Source of the DNA: Sphingobacteriales bacterium
GTDB taxonomy: Bacteria > Bacteroidota > Bacteroidia > Chitinophagales > UBA2359
Assembly (NCBI GenBank): GCA_016711295.1
Contig: JADJTE010000002.1
Span: 62,001-126,000 of the forward strand
DNA length: 64,000 nt
Reading direction: 5' to 3'
The notes beneath the pieces were generated by a model. That model was not told the DNA's origin. It ran no database searches and saw nothing but the letters and a program-made list of their open reading frames with translations. Below, piece by piece: positions 49,160 to 58,104 of this stretch. Position 1 is the first letter of the stretch. Each line of letters starts with the position of its first letter. The translations under genes were made by a program, and so were the position numbers.

Positions 49160-50160
49160 CTATTTAGTCTCGGATTCGATTTCACTTTGGATAGTCTGCA
49201 CGAAATCGGTGCTTAGGTCGAACAAAAAGCATATTTGGGCTACAGAATAGCCGTTTAGCAAGGCATTACGCACGTTTTGACGGGTTTTGCTTCAATTTCG
49301 TGTAGCACCTCAATCCGCCCTTGTTCAATTCCTTGTTCAATTCCTTGTTCAATTCCTTGTTCAATTCCTTGTTCAATTCCTTGTTCAATTCCTTGTTCAA
49401 TTCCTTGTTCAATTCCTTGTTCAATTCCTTGTTCAATTCCTTGTTCAATTCCTTGTTCAATTCCTTGCAAGTAACGCAGGTCTTCTTTGATATTATAAAT
49501 GATAGGCATGGCTTCTATATTTTTAATGGTTTGATGTTGTAGGTTTCTTAGTTGTGATAACATTTCCAACTGCTGTAGGTATTTGTCTATATTTTGCAGC
49601 CCAGAACTGGTAGAGTGTAGACGTTCTAAGATTTGGAGTATCATTTCGTCTGGTGGCACGCCTTTGAAATCGCAGAGGATAGCTAACAATATTTCTTCGG
49701 GTGTGGAAGCGGTCAAAAACAAGTTGGCATCAATGGTTTTGATGTCTATGACTTTATACCGATATTTAAGGTTTTTGTGTTGTATCTGGGTGGTAAATTT
49801 AGGTTCGCCTTTACCAAGGTAAATAACAAACTGCTCTATGGGTAATTCGTGTGTGTGATAAATCATTTCGCAGTATTCAAACATGCGTAGGTGCATTTTG
49901 GGTTCGCTGCCTGTTTGGAATTCGATATGAATGATGTAGTGTTCTTGGTTTTGGGGTGCGGTGGCTTGCGCGGCAAAGTCGAGACGTTTTTCTTTGGTGC
50001 GCGTTAGATTAGTATTTATTGGTTTCACCTCTACTGCGTCAATGCCGCATACTTTTTGGATAATAGCACGGATAGCTTTTAGAAAGTTTTCGCGCAATAT
50101 CCTATCATAATTTTGGTGTGGTGTTCGTTGGTGTGCGAAGCGTTGTTTTTTGGGCGGCAT
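49160..50160 (-). CDS. Rpn-family (PD-(D/E)xK) nuclease/transposase-like protein with GIEQ repeats (one frameshift)
   Basis: Rpn proteins promote recombination through a PD-(D/E)xK nuclease domain. From ATG 50160 the protein has NYDRILRENFLKAIRAIIQKVCGI, the catalytic segment KRLDFAAQA ... YIIHIEFQTG (Asp, and Glu-x-Gln), and MFEYCEMIYHTHELPIEQFVIYLGKG, followed by helices and then twelve GIEQ tetrapeptides. Just after the repeats the frame changes near 49275-49295. The other frame supplies NVRNALLNGYSVAQICFLFDLSTDFVQTIQSEIESE, a typical C-terminal tail, stop at 49160-49162. Such proteins often occur in many copies per genome and behave as selfish or defence-linked nucleases. Confidence 0.8.
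49321..49464 (-). repeat. Tandem 12-bp repeat, 12 copies
   Basis: Twelve perfect copies of TTGTTCAATTCC (plus strand), encoding GIEQ on the minus strand. The unit is a multiple of three, so copy-number change alters protein length but not the frame. The repeat is open in several frames on both strands. Confidence 0.97.
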
Positions 50161-50331
50161 TATGGTCTATATTAACAATTGTAGGGCAAAAATACGGCAA
50201 ATTGGGCAATTAGGCAAAAATAACCCAATTACCCAATAAAAAAATAGAGTTTAGCGCAATAATTCTTTGAGTTGGACAAAGCTATGAGGAACGCTGAGTG
50301 CCTAATAAAAAAATATTTAGTTTAGCCAGAA

Positions 50332-50955
50332 CTACGAATTCATTTCATAATAAACCATAATACGTGCGCTATCATTCAGGAAATCAATTTCATTAATTTC
50401 GAAACGGCGTATTTTTACTCCCAAGCGGCTTTCGAGGTCGGCAATGAGGGCTTGTCGTTGCTCGGGTTTGATGAGTTCGATTTTTTCGTAATTCACTTCG
50501 CGCATACCTTCGCGAACTTGATACCATGTTTTCTCCATCACATATACAAATATGACCACAAATGTACTCATCACTATTTGCTCGACGAGGCTTATGTCCT
50601 GGCTCGATACCGAATTGAGTACTGCCAGCACAATAACTGCCAGCAGATAGGTCATTTCTTTGATAGATAGCGAAGCCGTTCGGTAGCGCAAAATACCAAA
50701 AATAGCGAATAGCCCAAATCCGAAACCCATATTGATATTGACACCGCTCATCAAAAAGCAGATGAAAAATATGAGTATATTAAACAGGAAATAGGTAAAT
50801 GCAAACTCGCGATTGGGCGAAAATCGATAATAAACACCACGTACCAAGGCAGTGATAAAGACGAGGTTGAGTAGGGTGCGCAATAATAGCTCGGTCAGCC
50901 CCGATGCGTCGAAGATGGGTACGTGGAATAAGTCTTGTAATAGTAGGGCGGTCAT
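50332..50955 (-). CDS. DUF4956 membrane protein
   Basis: A 207-residue protein with three to four transmembrane segments (LLLRTLLNLVFITALVRGVYY, FAFTYFLFNILIFFICFLM, the hallmark GFGFGLFAIFGILRYRT, EMTYLLAVIVLAVLNSV) and a cytoplasmic C-terminal domain (LESRLGVKIRRFEINEIDFLNDSARIMVYYE). DUF4956 is found next to VTC-type polyphosphate polymerase domains in many bacteria. Here its start overlaps the end of the VTC gene by 4 bp (ATGA), which indicates translational coupling. Confidence 0.88.
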   Translation of the reverse strand: MTALLLQDLFHVPIFDASGLTELLLRTLLNLVFITALVRGVYYRFSPNREFAFTYFLFNILIFFICFLMSGVNINMGFGFGLFAIFGILRYRTASLSIKEMTYLLAVIVLAVLNSVSSQDISLVEQIVMSTFVVIFVYVMEKTWYQVREGMREVNYEKIELIKPEQRQALIADLESRLGVKIRRFEINEIDFLNDSARIMVYYEMNS

Positions 50956-51746
50956 GCGCTAATAAGTGGGAGATGTTGCAGCCTTTCGATACGCAACATC
51001 GTTTTTTTGAAATTATTGGCTTTTAATTGTGGATAGCAAAACAGCATACCCACGCAATACTTACTGATAGAGCCTGCATAAATTTTGTGCTGATGTAGTG
51101 TTTGCATCATCGGCGAACGGCGGTCGATATGGTCTTGTTTTACCTCTATGATAGCTATTCGGGGTAGTTCGGTATGGATATTATTGCTATCAAAAGTGAG
51201 GTGCAAATCGATGGTAGCGCGTTCGGTAAAATCTTTATTGACCAGCGTGATGCGTTTATAGCCAATGCGCAGCATAGGTTGGAGGCGGAAATTGGCAATG
51301 CTGGTGTTCTGCAACAAAGGTGTGCCTTCGCCGGGTAGCTGGTCAATGATATCAACGCAGCGGACACGTTTTTTGAGTGTACGCCCTTTATTCGATTTTT
51401 GCTTGACCTCGAAAAATGTCAGCCGATTCGATTCTACATATTGCCGAAACCGGATTTTATATCTGTTGCTGTGGTGGTTGTGGTGGTGGTGGTATAGCGC
51501 GAAATCGGGCGTATCGAAATAGAGCGAGTCGTATTGGAGACAGTGCAAGTCGGCAATTTCTAAGACGTTGTAATAGGGCGAAAGGTCGCTTAGAAGTTTG
51601 GGCAACTGATTGACGTGAAAGAAACACTTGGTATCGCATCTGTCCATGAGTTGGACCTGCCCTAATTCAGCAAGCGATACTTTGTCAAATTGATTGCGCA
51701 AGCATTGGGCAATATCCTGAAAAATAGGGTTAGGCATGGCGGGCAA
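50952..51746 (-). CDS. VTC-domain polyphosphate polymerase-like protein
   Basis: The VTC catalytic domain forms a triphosphate-tunnel beta-barrel that makes or binds polyphosphate from ATP. In this 264-residue protein the tunnel residues are visible: LMDRCDTKCFFHVNQLPKLL, YDSLYFDTPDFALYHHHHN, RYKIRFRQYV (basic strand), FFEVKQKSNKGRTLKKRV, RATIDLHLTF and AIIEVKQDHIDRRSP, SISKYCVGM. It lacks the SPX domain of the yeast enzyme. With DUF4956 it forms a two-gene unit, led by a promoter at 51774-51804. Confidence 0.86.
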   Translation of the reverse strand: MPAMPNPIFQDIAQCLRNQFDKVSLAELGQVQLMDRCDTKCFFHVNQLPKLLSDLSPYYNVLEIADLHCLQYDSLYFDTPDFALYHHHHNHHSNRYKIRFRQYVESNRLTFFEVKQKSNKGRTLKKRVRCVDIIDQLPGEGTPLLQNTSIANFRLQPMLRIGYKRITLVNKDFTERATIDLHLTFDSNNIHTELPRIAIIEVKQDHIDRRSPMMQTLHQHKIYAGSISKYCVGMLFCYPQLKANNFKKTMLRIERLQHLPLISA

Positions 51747-51773
51747 AATAATGCTTTGGGGTAAAACTTAGCA

Positions 51774-51804
51774 CAAAGTTATCGCTTTCTTAATATCGCA
51801 CCAA
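51774..51804 (-). promoter_or_regulatory. Promoter of the VTC-DUF4956 operon
   Basis: On the minus strand, TTG (51804-51802) is followed after 20 bases by TAACTTTG (51781-51774), a good Bacteroidota promoter about 28 nt before the ATG at 51746. Confidence 0.55.
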
Positions 51805-51866
51805 GAACAGATAGGCGCATTTTACGACAAAATATGTAGGATTTCTTAGCTGTCCAAACGCTTTAT

Positions 51867-52255
51867 TTATTTGCGTATTATTAGGTCGGGCAGTTCGACT
51901 ACTTGATTAGATTCGGTGATATCGGTTTCGATAAAAACGGGCAGAAGCCCCGAAGCGCAAGTATCACACTCCGAATAGGCATATACAGTATAGTGCCCTT
52001 TGTGCAGATATTCGAAGCGGTAGGTGCCATCGTAGTGGGTCTTCATATCGTCGTTATAGACGGAATTGTCGCCATATACGATAAAGACATCTTCGTCGGG
52101 CGCGTAATATTGACCTTTGAGTATGCCGCTCAATTATAATCATGCACTAATACTTTACCTGTAATGAGTGCCCGCCCGCCTACACCTTCGTCTTGGGTAC
52201 AAGCATTTAGGCAGCAAAGTAGTGCCAGCAGTATGAATAAACGTTGTAAAAGCAT
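51867..52255 (-). CDS. Lipoprotein with SpaA/CNA-B-like beta domain (one frameshift)
   Basis: From ATG 52255: a lipoprotein signal (LFILLALLCCLNACTQ), then GGRALITGKVLVHDYN, where the frame closes at TGA. The next frame continues SGILKGQYYAPDEDVFIVYG, YDGTYRFEYLHKGHYTVYAYSECD and VVELPDLIIRK. The joined 128 residues form one carboxypeptidase-regulatory/SpaA-like sandwich, in which a substituent is described by a YRFEYLHKGxYTVYAY strand. The break is near 52130-52138. A TACATTTG -7 element at 52286-52293 fits this start. It lies upstream of the VTC promoter on the same strand, and its role is unknown. Confidence 0.72.
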
Positions 52256-52340
52256 AACTTAACGATTTCTTAACAAAAAGGTGCGCAAATGTAATCATAA
52301 AATGCTGTTATACCGCATAAGCAAGCGAAATTTAATACTA

Positions 52341-52499
52341 TACTTGTGACAGTAGTCGGGTTGGAGTGGAAAAAGAGAAGTTTTTGGGCTGATTGAGGCT
52401 TATTTTTGGAGGCATAGTGGAGCTATGTTTCCAAAAATAAATGAAAAGTAGGCAAAAAAGCACCATTTTACGCCCAAGTAAGTGCCGCTGTCACAAGTC
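52341..52499 (+). mobile_element. MITE family 2, copy 2 (TA-flanked)
   Basis: A 159-bp element with ends TACTTGTGACAG/CTGTCACAAGTC, flanked by TA (52339-52340, 52500-52501). It is the reverse complement of 27567-27725, with point changes only. The inner TTTTTGGAGGCATAG/CTATGTTTCCAAAAA forms a hairpin. Its right edge abuts the stop codon of the hydrolase gene (52502-52504), so it may now provide that gene's transcript end. Confidence 0.78.
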
Positions 52500-52501
52500 T
52501 A

Positions 52502-53404
52502 CTATTGGGATAAAAAGTGGCGGGCTTGCTCGTGTGCGAGTGCATGAATAATTAGCGTATGGTCGGCATTGGGCAATGATAATGCTGCTATCAGAGTGGG
52601 CATGCAGCGGCGGGCACGGGCTATGCTGCGTTGTGCGTCGAACATGCGGTCGTATTGACCCGTAAGCAATACGACGGGCACTCTTATTTGTTGCAACTGA
52701 ATATCGCTCAACACATAAGGCAATGGTGGTGGCAGCAATCGGTTGTGCCGAAAAGCCAATGCCATAAACTGTGTCATTCGGCTTTTTATAGCAGCGGGTA
52801 GCTGTGGGTATTGGGCGTTGTAGAGAATATGTTTCAGAAAACGCCCTGCTGTGCGCGGGGTGGGATTGATGCGCAAAGCAGCAAAACGCGAAATGATAGG
52901 CAGGCCTATTGTTAGTTGCACCAAGCCCGCAGGGGCAAATAAAATGGCTTTTTCGAGCCTATGAGGGGCAGATAAAGCTAAGAGCATACTCAAAAAACCG
53001 CCAAACGATTCGCCTAATACCGACAAACGCTCCAAACCCAACCCCTCGCATACTTCCTTTATCCAAAGGCTGTATTGCGTTGCTCTAAATCCGCGCAGCG
53101 GCACAGGGCTGCTCAAACCAGGTTGTCCTAAATTGTCGAGCAAATATACGTTATAGTTTGGCGTATAATATTGTATTTGGTCGGCTAAATCCCACGACAA
53201 ACCGCAAGCTCCCCAGCCAGGTATCATCAGCAGATTGGGTTTTTGGGTATCATTAGTTTGAGCAGCCCAGACGTGGGTGGTGCCAAACGTAGTAGTCAGC
53301 CAAATACTGCGATATTGGGTTTGCAATTCGGCTTGCAAATCGCTTGCCCACTGAGGTAGATAGCCCGTATGAGCCGACGACGTGGTGATAGCACTCGAAA
53401 TCAT
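52502..53404 (-). CDS. Alpha/beta hydrolase
   Basis: A 300-residue alpha/beta hydrolase. The oxyanion segment is LMIPGWGACGLSWDLADQI, the nucleophile elbow is GESFGG (Ser near residue 131), the acid is in VVLLTGQYDRMFD and the catalytic His is in LPNADHTLIIHALAHE. No signal peptide was seen. The substrate is unknown; carboxylesterase or lactonase-like members are common. The 3' end meets a family 2 MITE. Confidence 0.87.
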   Translation of the reverse strand: MISSAITTSSAHTGYLPQWASDLQAELQTQYRSIWLTTTFGTTHVWAAQTNDTQKPNLLMIPGWGACGLSWDLADQIQYYTPNYNVYLLDNLGQPGLSSPVPLRGFRATQYSLWIKEVCEGLGLERLSVLGESFGGFLSMLLALSAPHRLEKAILFAPAGLVQLTIGLPIISRFAALRINPTPRTAGRFLKHILYNAQYPQLPAAIKSRMTQFMALAFRHNRLLPPPLPYVLSDIQLQQIRVPVVLLTGQYDRMFDAQRSIARARRCMPTLIAALSLPNADHTLIIHALAHEQARHFLSQ

Positions 53405-53473
53405 AAGTTAGTAGTGTAATTTAGTGTTATTAGAAATGCAATCAACACAAAAACATGCCGCCTTATCAAGCAG

Positions 53474-54603
53474 CTATTCCGCAGGTTCTGTTTGGGGCGG
53501 CGAAGGATTAGGAGTAGGTTCTTGTCTATGGTCGGGTAGCAGGGTGTTATAATTGGGTTCTTTACCCGTGCCCAATACACGCCCAAAAGGACGTAGAACC
53601 TCGATATTATCGCATACCATTTTAGTGATAGCAACTATTGGCACGGATAAAATCATTCCCGCAGGCCCCACAAGAGATTGCCAAATAACAATACCACCAT
53701 CAATACTAAGGGATTGACCTGAATTTGCCCGCCCATCACAAAAGGCGTGATAAAATTGCCTTCCAAAAATTGTACCAACGATGTAACAAGCAATACACCC
53801 GCCGGATACCACCACGAGTCGGAGGTGAGCAAGGTATAAAAAAATGCGATGCTTGCGCCCGTAAGTATGCCAAAATAAGGTATTATGGCTAATAAGGAGA
53901 TGAGAAATCCAAAAAAAATGGCGTATTGAATGCCAATTAGCCAAAATCCTAAGCTATTCAGGATAGCCACTATCATGATGACCATAGCCATACCGCCAAT
54001 ATATCGCTGAACTACATTTCTGATTTTTCCGATGATATCGGCAGCCAGTTCTTTCTGCTGCGGCTGGGCTAAATCTATCAAAAAATTGCAAGAATAATCG
54101 ATTGTAATACAATATAAGAAATATATAAATTGGCATCAAAAACAAATAAAACAAAATGCTTGATGTAGTGCTGATAGTAGTGCCCAAAATATTGGCGCAG
54201 TGCTAAATAGCTGCGAAACACTATCTAATAGTAAAGTAAGTTGCTTATCTGCCTTTATGTTAAGTTTATCTTCGATAAAATCCTGAGCAAATATCAAAAT
54301 ATTATTGAATTTCTGCACAATATCGGGTATGTCTTGCACAAAACTGGTAATCTGCGCTCCTATCAGAAATAGAACGCCGCATACTACCAACATTACTACC
54401 ATCAGTGCAAGCAGAATAGCTAAGGCATGAGGCACGCGCCAACGCCGCAGCCGCGCTACCATCGGATAAAGTGCAAACGACAACAATGCCGACGCGACCA
54501 AAGGTATCAGAATGTTACCCGCCAAATAGAGGATTGTGAAAAACGCCAAAATACTCACCAATATATTGGCTGTTTTAGTAATGTAGCGATGAGTAGAAGT
54601 CAT
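53474..54603 (-). pseudogene. AI-2E/PerM-family membrane transporter (several frameshifts)
   Basis: The family consists of inner-membrane permeases with about seven or eight helices, some linked to autoinducer-2 export. From ATG 54603: ILVSILAFFTILYLAGNILIPLVASALLSFALYPMVARLRRW, a hydrophobic region and FVQDIPDIVQKFNN. The frame changes near 54165, again near 54075-54085 and again near 53670. The intermediate parts read LFYLFLMPIYIFLILYYNR, then QRYIGGMAMVIMIVAILNSLGFWLIGI, AIIPYFGILTGASIAFF and EGNFITPFVMGGQIQVNPLVLMVVLLFGNLLWG, and finally GMILSVPIVAITKMVCDNIEVLRPFG. All family parts are present at the usual length (about 375 residues), so repeated indel errors are likely. Confidence 0.8.
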
Positions 54604-54714
54604 GGTAGTTGCTTAGACCTCCTTAGCCTGCTTAGAAAGTGATACTTAGTGCTAATTTGAAAAACAATCATCATTTTCCGTATTTATTACCTCAATTTAT
54701 CCCTCTGTCGCTTA

Positions 54715-56985
54715 TTATTCCAAAACTTTTTCCCCTGCCGCTCTTTCGTCTTTGCTTTCTTTCCAAGCCATTAGCCCCGCACCCAAGCATATTCCTATGA
54801 CCAACAAGGAACAGACGAGAGCAATAAGTTCGCCCGATTGGTAAGCAGGTGGCTCAAATTTGAATTCTATCTTGTGTTTGCCCGCCGGGATTTTTAAGGC
54901 ACGCAATACGTAGTTAGCACGTATGTGCGAAGCCGCTGGCAGTACGGCGCGGTTCAAAGCTATTGAGTGCCTCCATTTCGGCTTGTGGCGTATTTACTTG
55001 TTGTATATCCGACACTACCCAAGCATTGCCCAAGGCATCGGGGTTGCGCTGTGCCGTAGGAGGAGCATTTTCTTGGGCTTGGGCGATGATATATTTTGTA
55101 TTGAGCATATCTAACACTTTGCGGTTATTTTTGCTCAATTGCTGGTCTATCAAATCTTGGTAGCGACTCAGTTTAGCACCATGGTAGCCCCCTATCGATT
55201 TGTGGTGATAAGACGTGATGCCGTCGTTGAATGGGTTGCGAGCAACATTAAAGACGCGGAAATTAGGGTCTTTATCTTGCAATATTTGCAAATCGGCGGG
55301 GCTAGGAGTAAAAACCTCTTCGCTTTTTCTAACCGTCACAAAGTTATCCGCATTCAAATAGCGTTGGTTTACTTGCCACAAATCGGCTAAGGCTACAACG
55401 CTAATGAGTATTACGGCTATGTTCGCCCTTAGTTTGTCTTGTATCCATAAGCGCAAAAATACCACTACCGAAACTATGAGTAAGAGCGAGCGCAAGGCAT
55501 CGGCTCGTAGCATTGAGGCGCGTTCTGCTTCTAAGAGTTGTACAAATTGGTCGGGATAATTTTTGTCCGATGCCGCCGAAAAATCGAATATCCCGCTGCC
55601 CGCTACGAGCAACAAGAGCAGCAAACCGCCTACCGAAGCACCCGCTATCAGCAATTGGCGTTTGAGTTGGGCAAGAGTAGCTTCGCTATCGGCAGTTTTT
55701 GGGTTAGCGCGGGCAGCAGCCAAGCGGTTGGCTATATCGCGCAGGGCTAAAAAGCCCAACAGAGGCATTGTAAATTGGGCAACGGTCAAAATCATAGCTA
55801 CTACCCTAAATTTGTTATACATCGGGAAGTAATTAAAAAACAAATCGGTCAAAAAGAAATTTTTGCCCCAGGACAAAATGATAGCCAACAGCGTAGCCGC
55901 TACTAGCCACCACTTGACCCAACCGCGCACGACCAAGCAACCCAACACAAACAAAAAGCACACTACCGCGCCATGATAAATAGGCCCGCCTGTAAAGGGC
56001 TGTGCTCCCCAATAAGTTGGGGCTTGCGCATTAGGCGAACCCGACTGTTTTAAGATTTTATATACGGGGCTGTCTTTGCTTACCGTTTCGCCCGACGCAC
56101 CGCCCAAAGCGCGGGTATGAGCAAGGTCATCGTCTCTAATTTGCCGTAGCTCCACGCTAAGGCATAGCCTTTATCTAAGCCATCACTATTGCCTCCCGCA
56201 TCGTTTGCCAATGCCGAGCCGCCCCTGATGGTTTCTTTGGAATATTCGTAGGTCGTCCAAAGGCGAGTAGCTTCTGTACCCACTGCCAGCAACGATACTA
56301 TGACGAATATGGCAGTGCTGCGCACAAATGCACCAATACTACCGCTGCGAAGGGCTACTACAAACTGGGCTACAACCATAATACCCAAGCAAATGCCCAT
56401 ATAATAGGTAATCTGAAAGTGGTTCGAGGCTATATTCCAAGCCAAAGCAAGACCAGTAAGGGCTGCTCCGGTCCAATATCGCCCTTTATATAGCAGCCAA
56501 ACCCCCGCTACTACGGGCGCGATAGTAGCAATAGCCATCGCCTTGGTGACATGCCCCGCATCGAGAATTAAAAAATTGTAGGTTGCAAACGAATAGGCTA
56601 AGGCTCCACCGCCTGCCACTAATGGGTTTGCTCCCATCACGATAAGGAGCAAGTAAAAACCCAACATCGTCCAGAATAAAATGCCCGCAGGGCGCGGTAA
56701 AATATCTATCAAATTAGCGCGGACGGTATTGAGCCAATCGCCTTTGGTCTGCATATCTATTTGGTAGGTGGGCATACCGCCGAATTGCGAGTTAGTCCAA
56801 AGAGCCTCCTCGCCCGTCTTGTCGCGATAATCACGGCTTTCCTTTGACATGCCTTTCCACTGCATAATGTCGGATTGCTGCATGACCTTGCCGCTCAAAA
56901 CAGGGTGAAAATAGACCAAAGACACCACAGCAAATACCAAAACGGCTATAAGATGGGGTAGGGCAATAGATAAACTACGGTTCAT
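54715..56985 (-). pseudogene. YfhO-family membrane glycosyltransferase-like protein (frameshift plus internal deletion)
   Basis: YfhO proteins are large multi-pass membrane proteins related to GT-C glycosyltransferases. From ATG 56985: HLIAVLVFAVVSLVYFHPVLSGKVMQQSDIMQWKGM, NSQFGGMPTYQID and many helices up to KLETMTLLIPAL. The frame changes near 56105 and resumes GGASGETVSKDSPVYKIL, YWGAQPFTGGPIYHGAVV, FRVFNVARNPFNDGITSYHHKSIGGYHGAKL and ALNSFEPRRTA. That is joined, out of frame, to ASHIRANYVLRALKIPAGKHKIEFKFEP. Family members have about 70 residues between these points, including a WNAYIDGK-like segment, so roughly 200 bp seem lost near 54930-54945. Confidence 0.78.
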
Positions 56986-57005
56986 AAAGGTAATAAAAAA
57001 AATAG

Positions 57006-57122
57006 GTAACTATTTTGGGTATGGGGTAATGGGCAATACCCATCTAATAATGCCCGAAATCATAGCATATTCGATTAGAAATAGCTATTCTTGGGGGCTG
57101 CCCCATAAGGCTAAATAGTTAC
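57006..57122 (+). mobile_element. MITE family 1, copy 4
   Basis: A 117-bp element, GTAACTATTTTG ... CTAAATAGTTAC, with a perfect 8-bp target duplication AAAAATAG (56998-57005 and 57123-57130). It lies just upstream of yfhO, between that gene and tRNA-Phe. Confidence 0.87.
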
Positions 57123-57322
57123 AAAAATAGAATATGCTGTGATAAAAAATAGAGGCAAATTAACACCATACTAAGACTATATAGGAGAATAGCAGCAACG
57201 GAGCTATTCCAAGAACACGCGGCAGAGCCAAACCGCGCCGCTAAGGTAGGGATATTTTTTGGCAAGCAAAAGCGAGGCAAAAAAATTGCCCGCGCTATCA
57301 AAGGAGATAACGAGGGCAAGGG

Positions 57323-57395
57323 TGGTGTGGGGCGGGATCGAACCGCCGACACATAGATTTTCAGTCTATTGCTCTACCGACTGAGCTACCGCACC
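57323..57395 (-). tRNA. tRNA-Phe (GAA)
   Basis: A 73-nt cloverleaf on the minus strand: 5' GGTGCGGTAGCTCAG, anticodon loop CTGAAAA with GAA at 57362-57360, and T arm GGCGGTTCGATCCCGCC. The 3' CCA is not encoded. The acceptor stem (GGTGCGG with CCACACC) has one C-A mismatch at pair 5-68; this is either tolerated or another base error. A well-matched promoter precedes it. Confidence 0.95.
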
Positions 57396-57423
57396 AAAAA
57401 ACAGCACTTACTCAAATGCGGGG

Positions 57424-57455
57424 CAAAGGTACGGCACTTCTTTGGATTGTCCAAA
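57424..57455 (-). promoter_or_regulatory. Promoter of tRNA-Phe
   Basis: On the minus strand, TTTG (57455-57452) is followed after 20 bases by TACCTTTG (57431-57424). The expected start lies about 20 nt before the mature tRNA 5' end. Confidence 0.65.
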
Positions 57456-57547
57456 CAATTCAAGTAAAAAAATGCAAAAACTTACCCACACCGAAAAAAT
57501 ACTTTGGCAACAAGACATAATCCTATGCCTCAACACCTAAAAATTAG

Positions 57548-57813
57548 GTAATTATTTAGGCGGTTTTATCGCTCGCTTATTCATTAGACTTCTTGCAAAA
57601 GTAAAAAATCGAGCATTCAACCTTACATTTGGGAAATGCAGAAATTACCTTAATCGTTTCGTAAAATGCCATAGGCATGTTATACTGGTAGCATATAGCA
57701 AGTACGACTCTCTTAGAATGCCGTAGGTATGGCATCTAACATTAGGTCTGTGGGGAATAAATACGACCTACAAACAGAAACCGAAACAAAAGATGCAGAG
57801 CCTAAATAGCTAC
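57548..57813. mobile_element. Longer element with MITE family 1 ends (fifth member)
   Basis: A 266-bp element bounded by GTAATTATTTAGGC and GCCTAAATAGCTAC (inverted, two mismatches) with a perfect 8-bp target duplication AAAATTAG (57540-57547 and 57814-57821). The inside differs from the shorter copies and holds paired ATGCC(A/G)TAGG(C/T)ATG palindromes (57668, 57719) and TAGGTCTGTGGGGAATAAAT near 57744. No frame of note is present. The remaining gap to 58104 is A+T-rich and probably holds the adhesin promoter. Confidence 0.7.
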
Positions 57814-58104
57814 AAAATTAGAGTACGCAGTTCAGGCAATAGCTACCAAACCAAAATCCGACATCTAAGTAATCCAACAGTTTTTAAGTATGAAACGAAT
57901 ATTCGGGGGAGGAAAATATTTTTATCTGAAATATTTTTTTACAAAAAAACATAATAAATGCCCGTCTAATTTTGGTACGCTATTTGTATGACTATCAAGT
58001 CAAGTATTTAAATTATTTATCTAAGCAAGCAGGTGCTGATTTGGGGACAGTATCGTTTTGTTTATTTATAATAATATATTTTTTTATGCTCTAAAAATAA
58101 ATCT

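Noticed and set aside
49321..49464. Regular short repeats as a possible CRISPR array
   Set aside because: The units are contiguous 12-mers with no spacers, lie inside a coding frame, and no cas gene is near.
57119..57352. Minus-strand open frame overlapping tRNA-Phe
   Set aside because: It overlaps the tRNA and the MITE end and has no domain.
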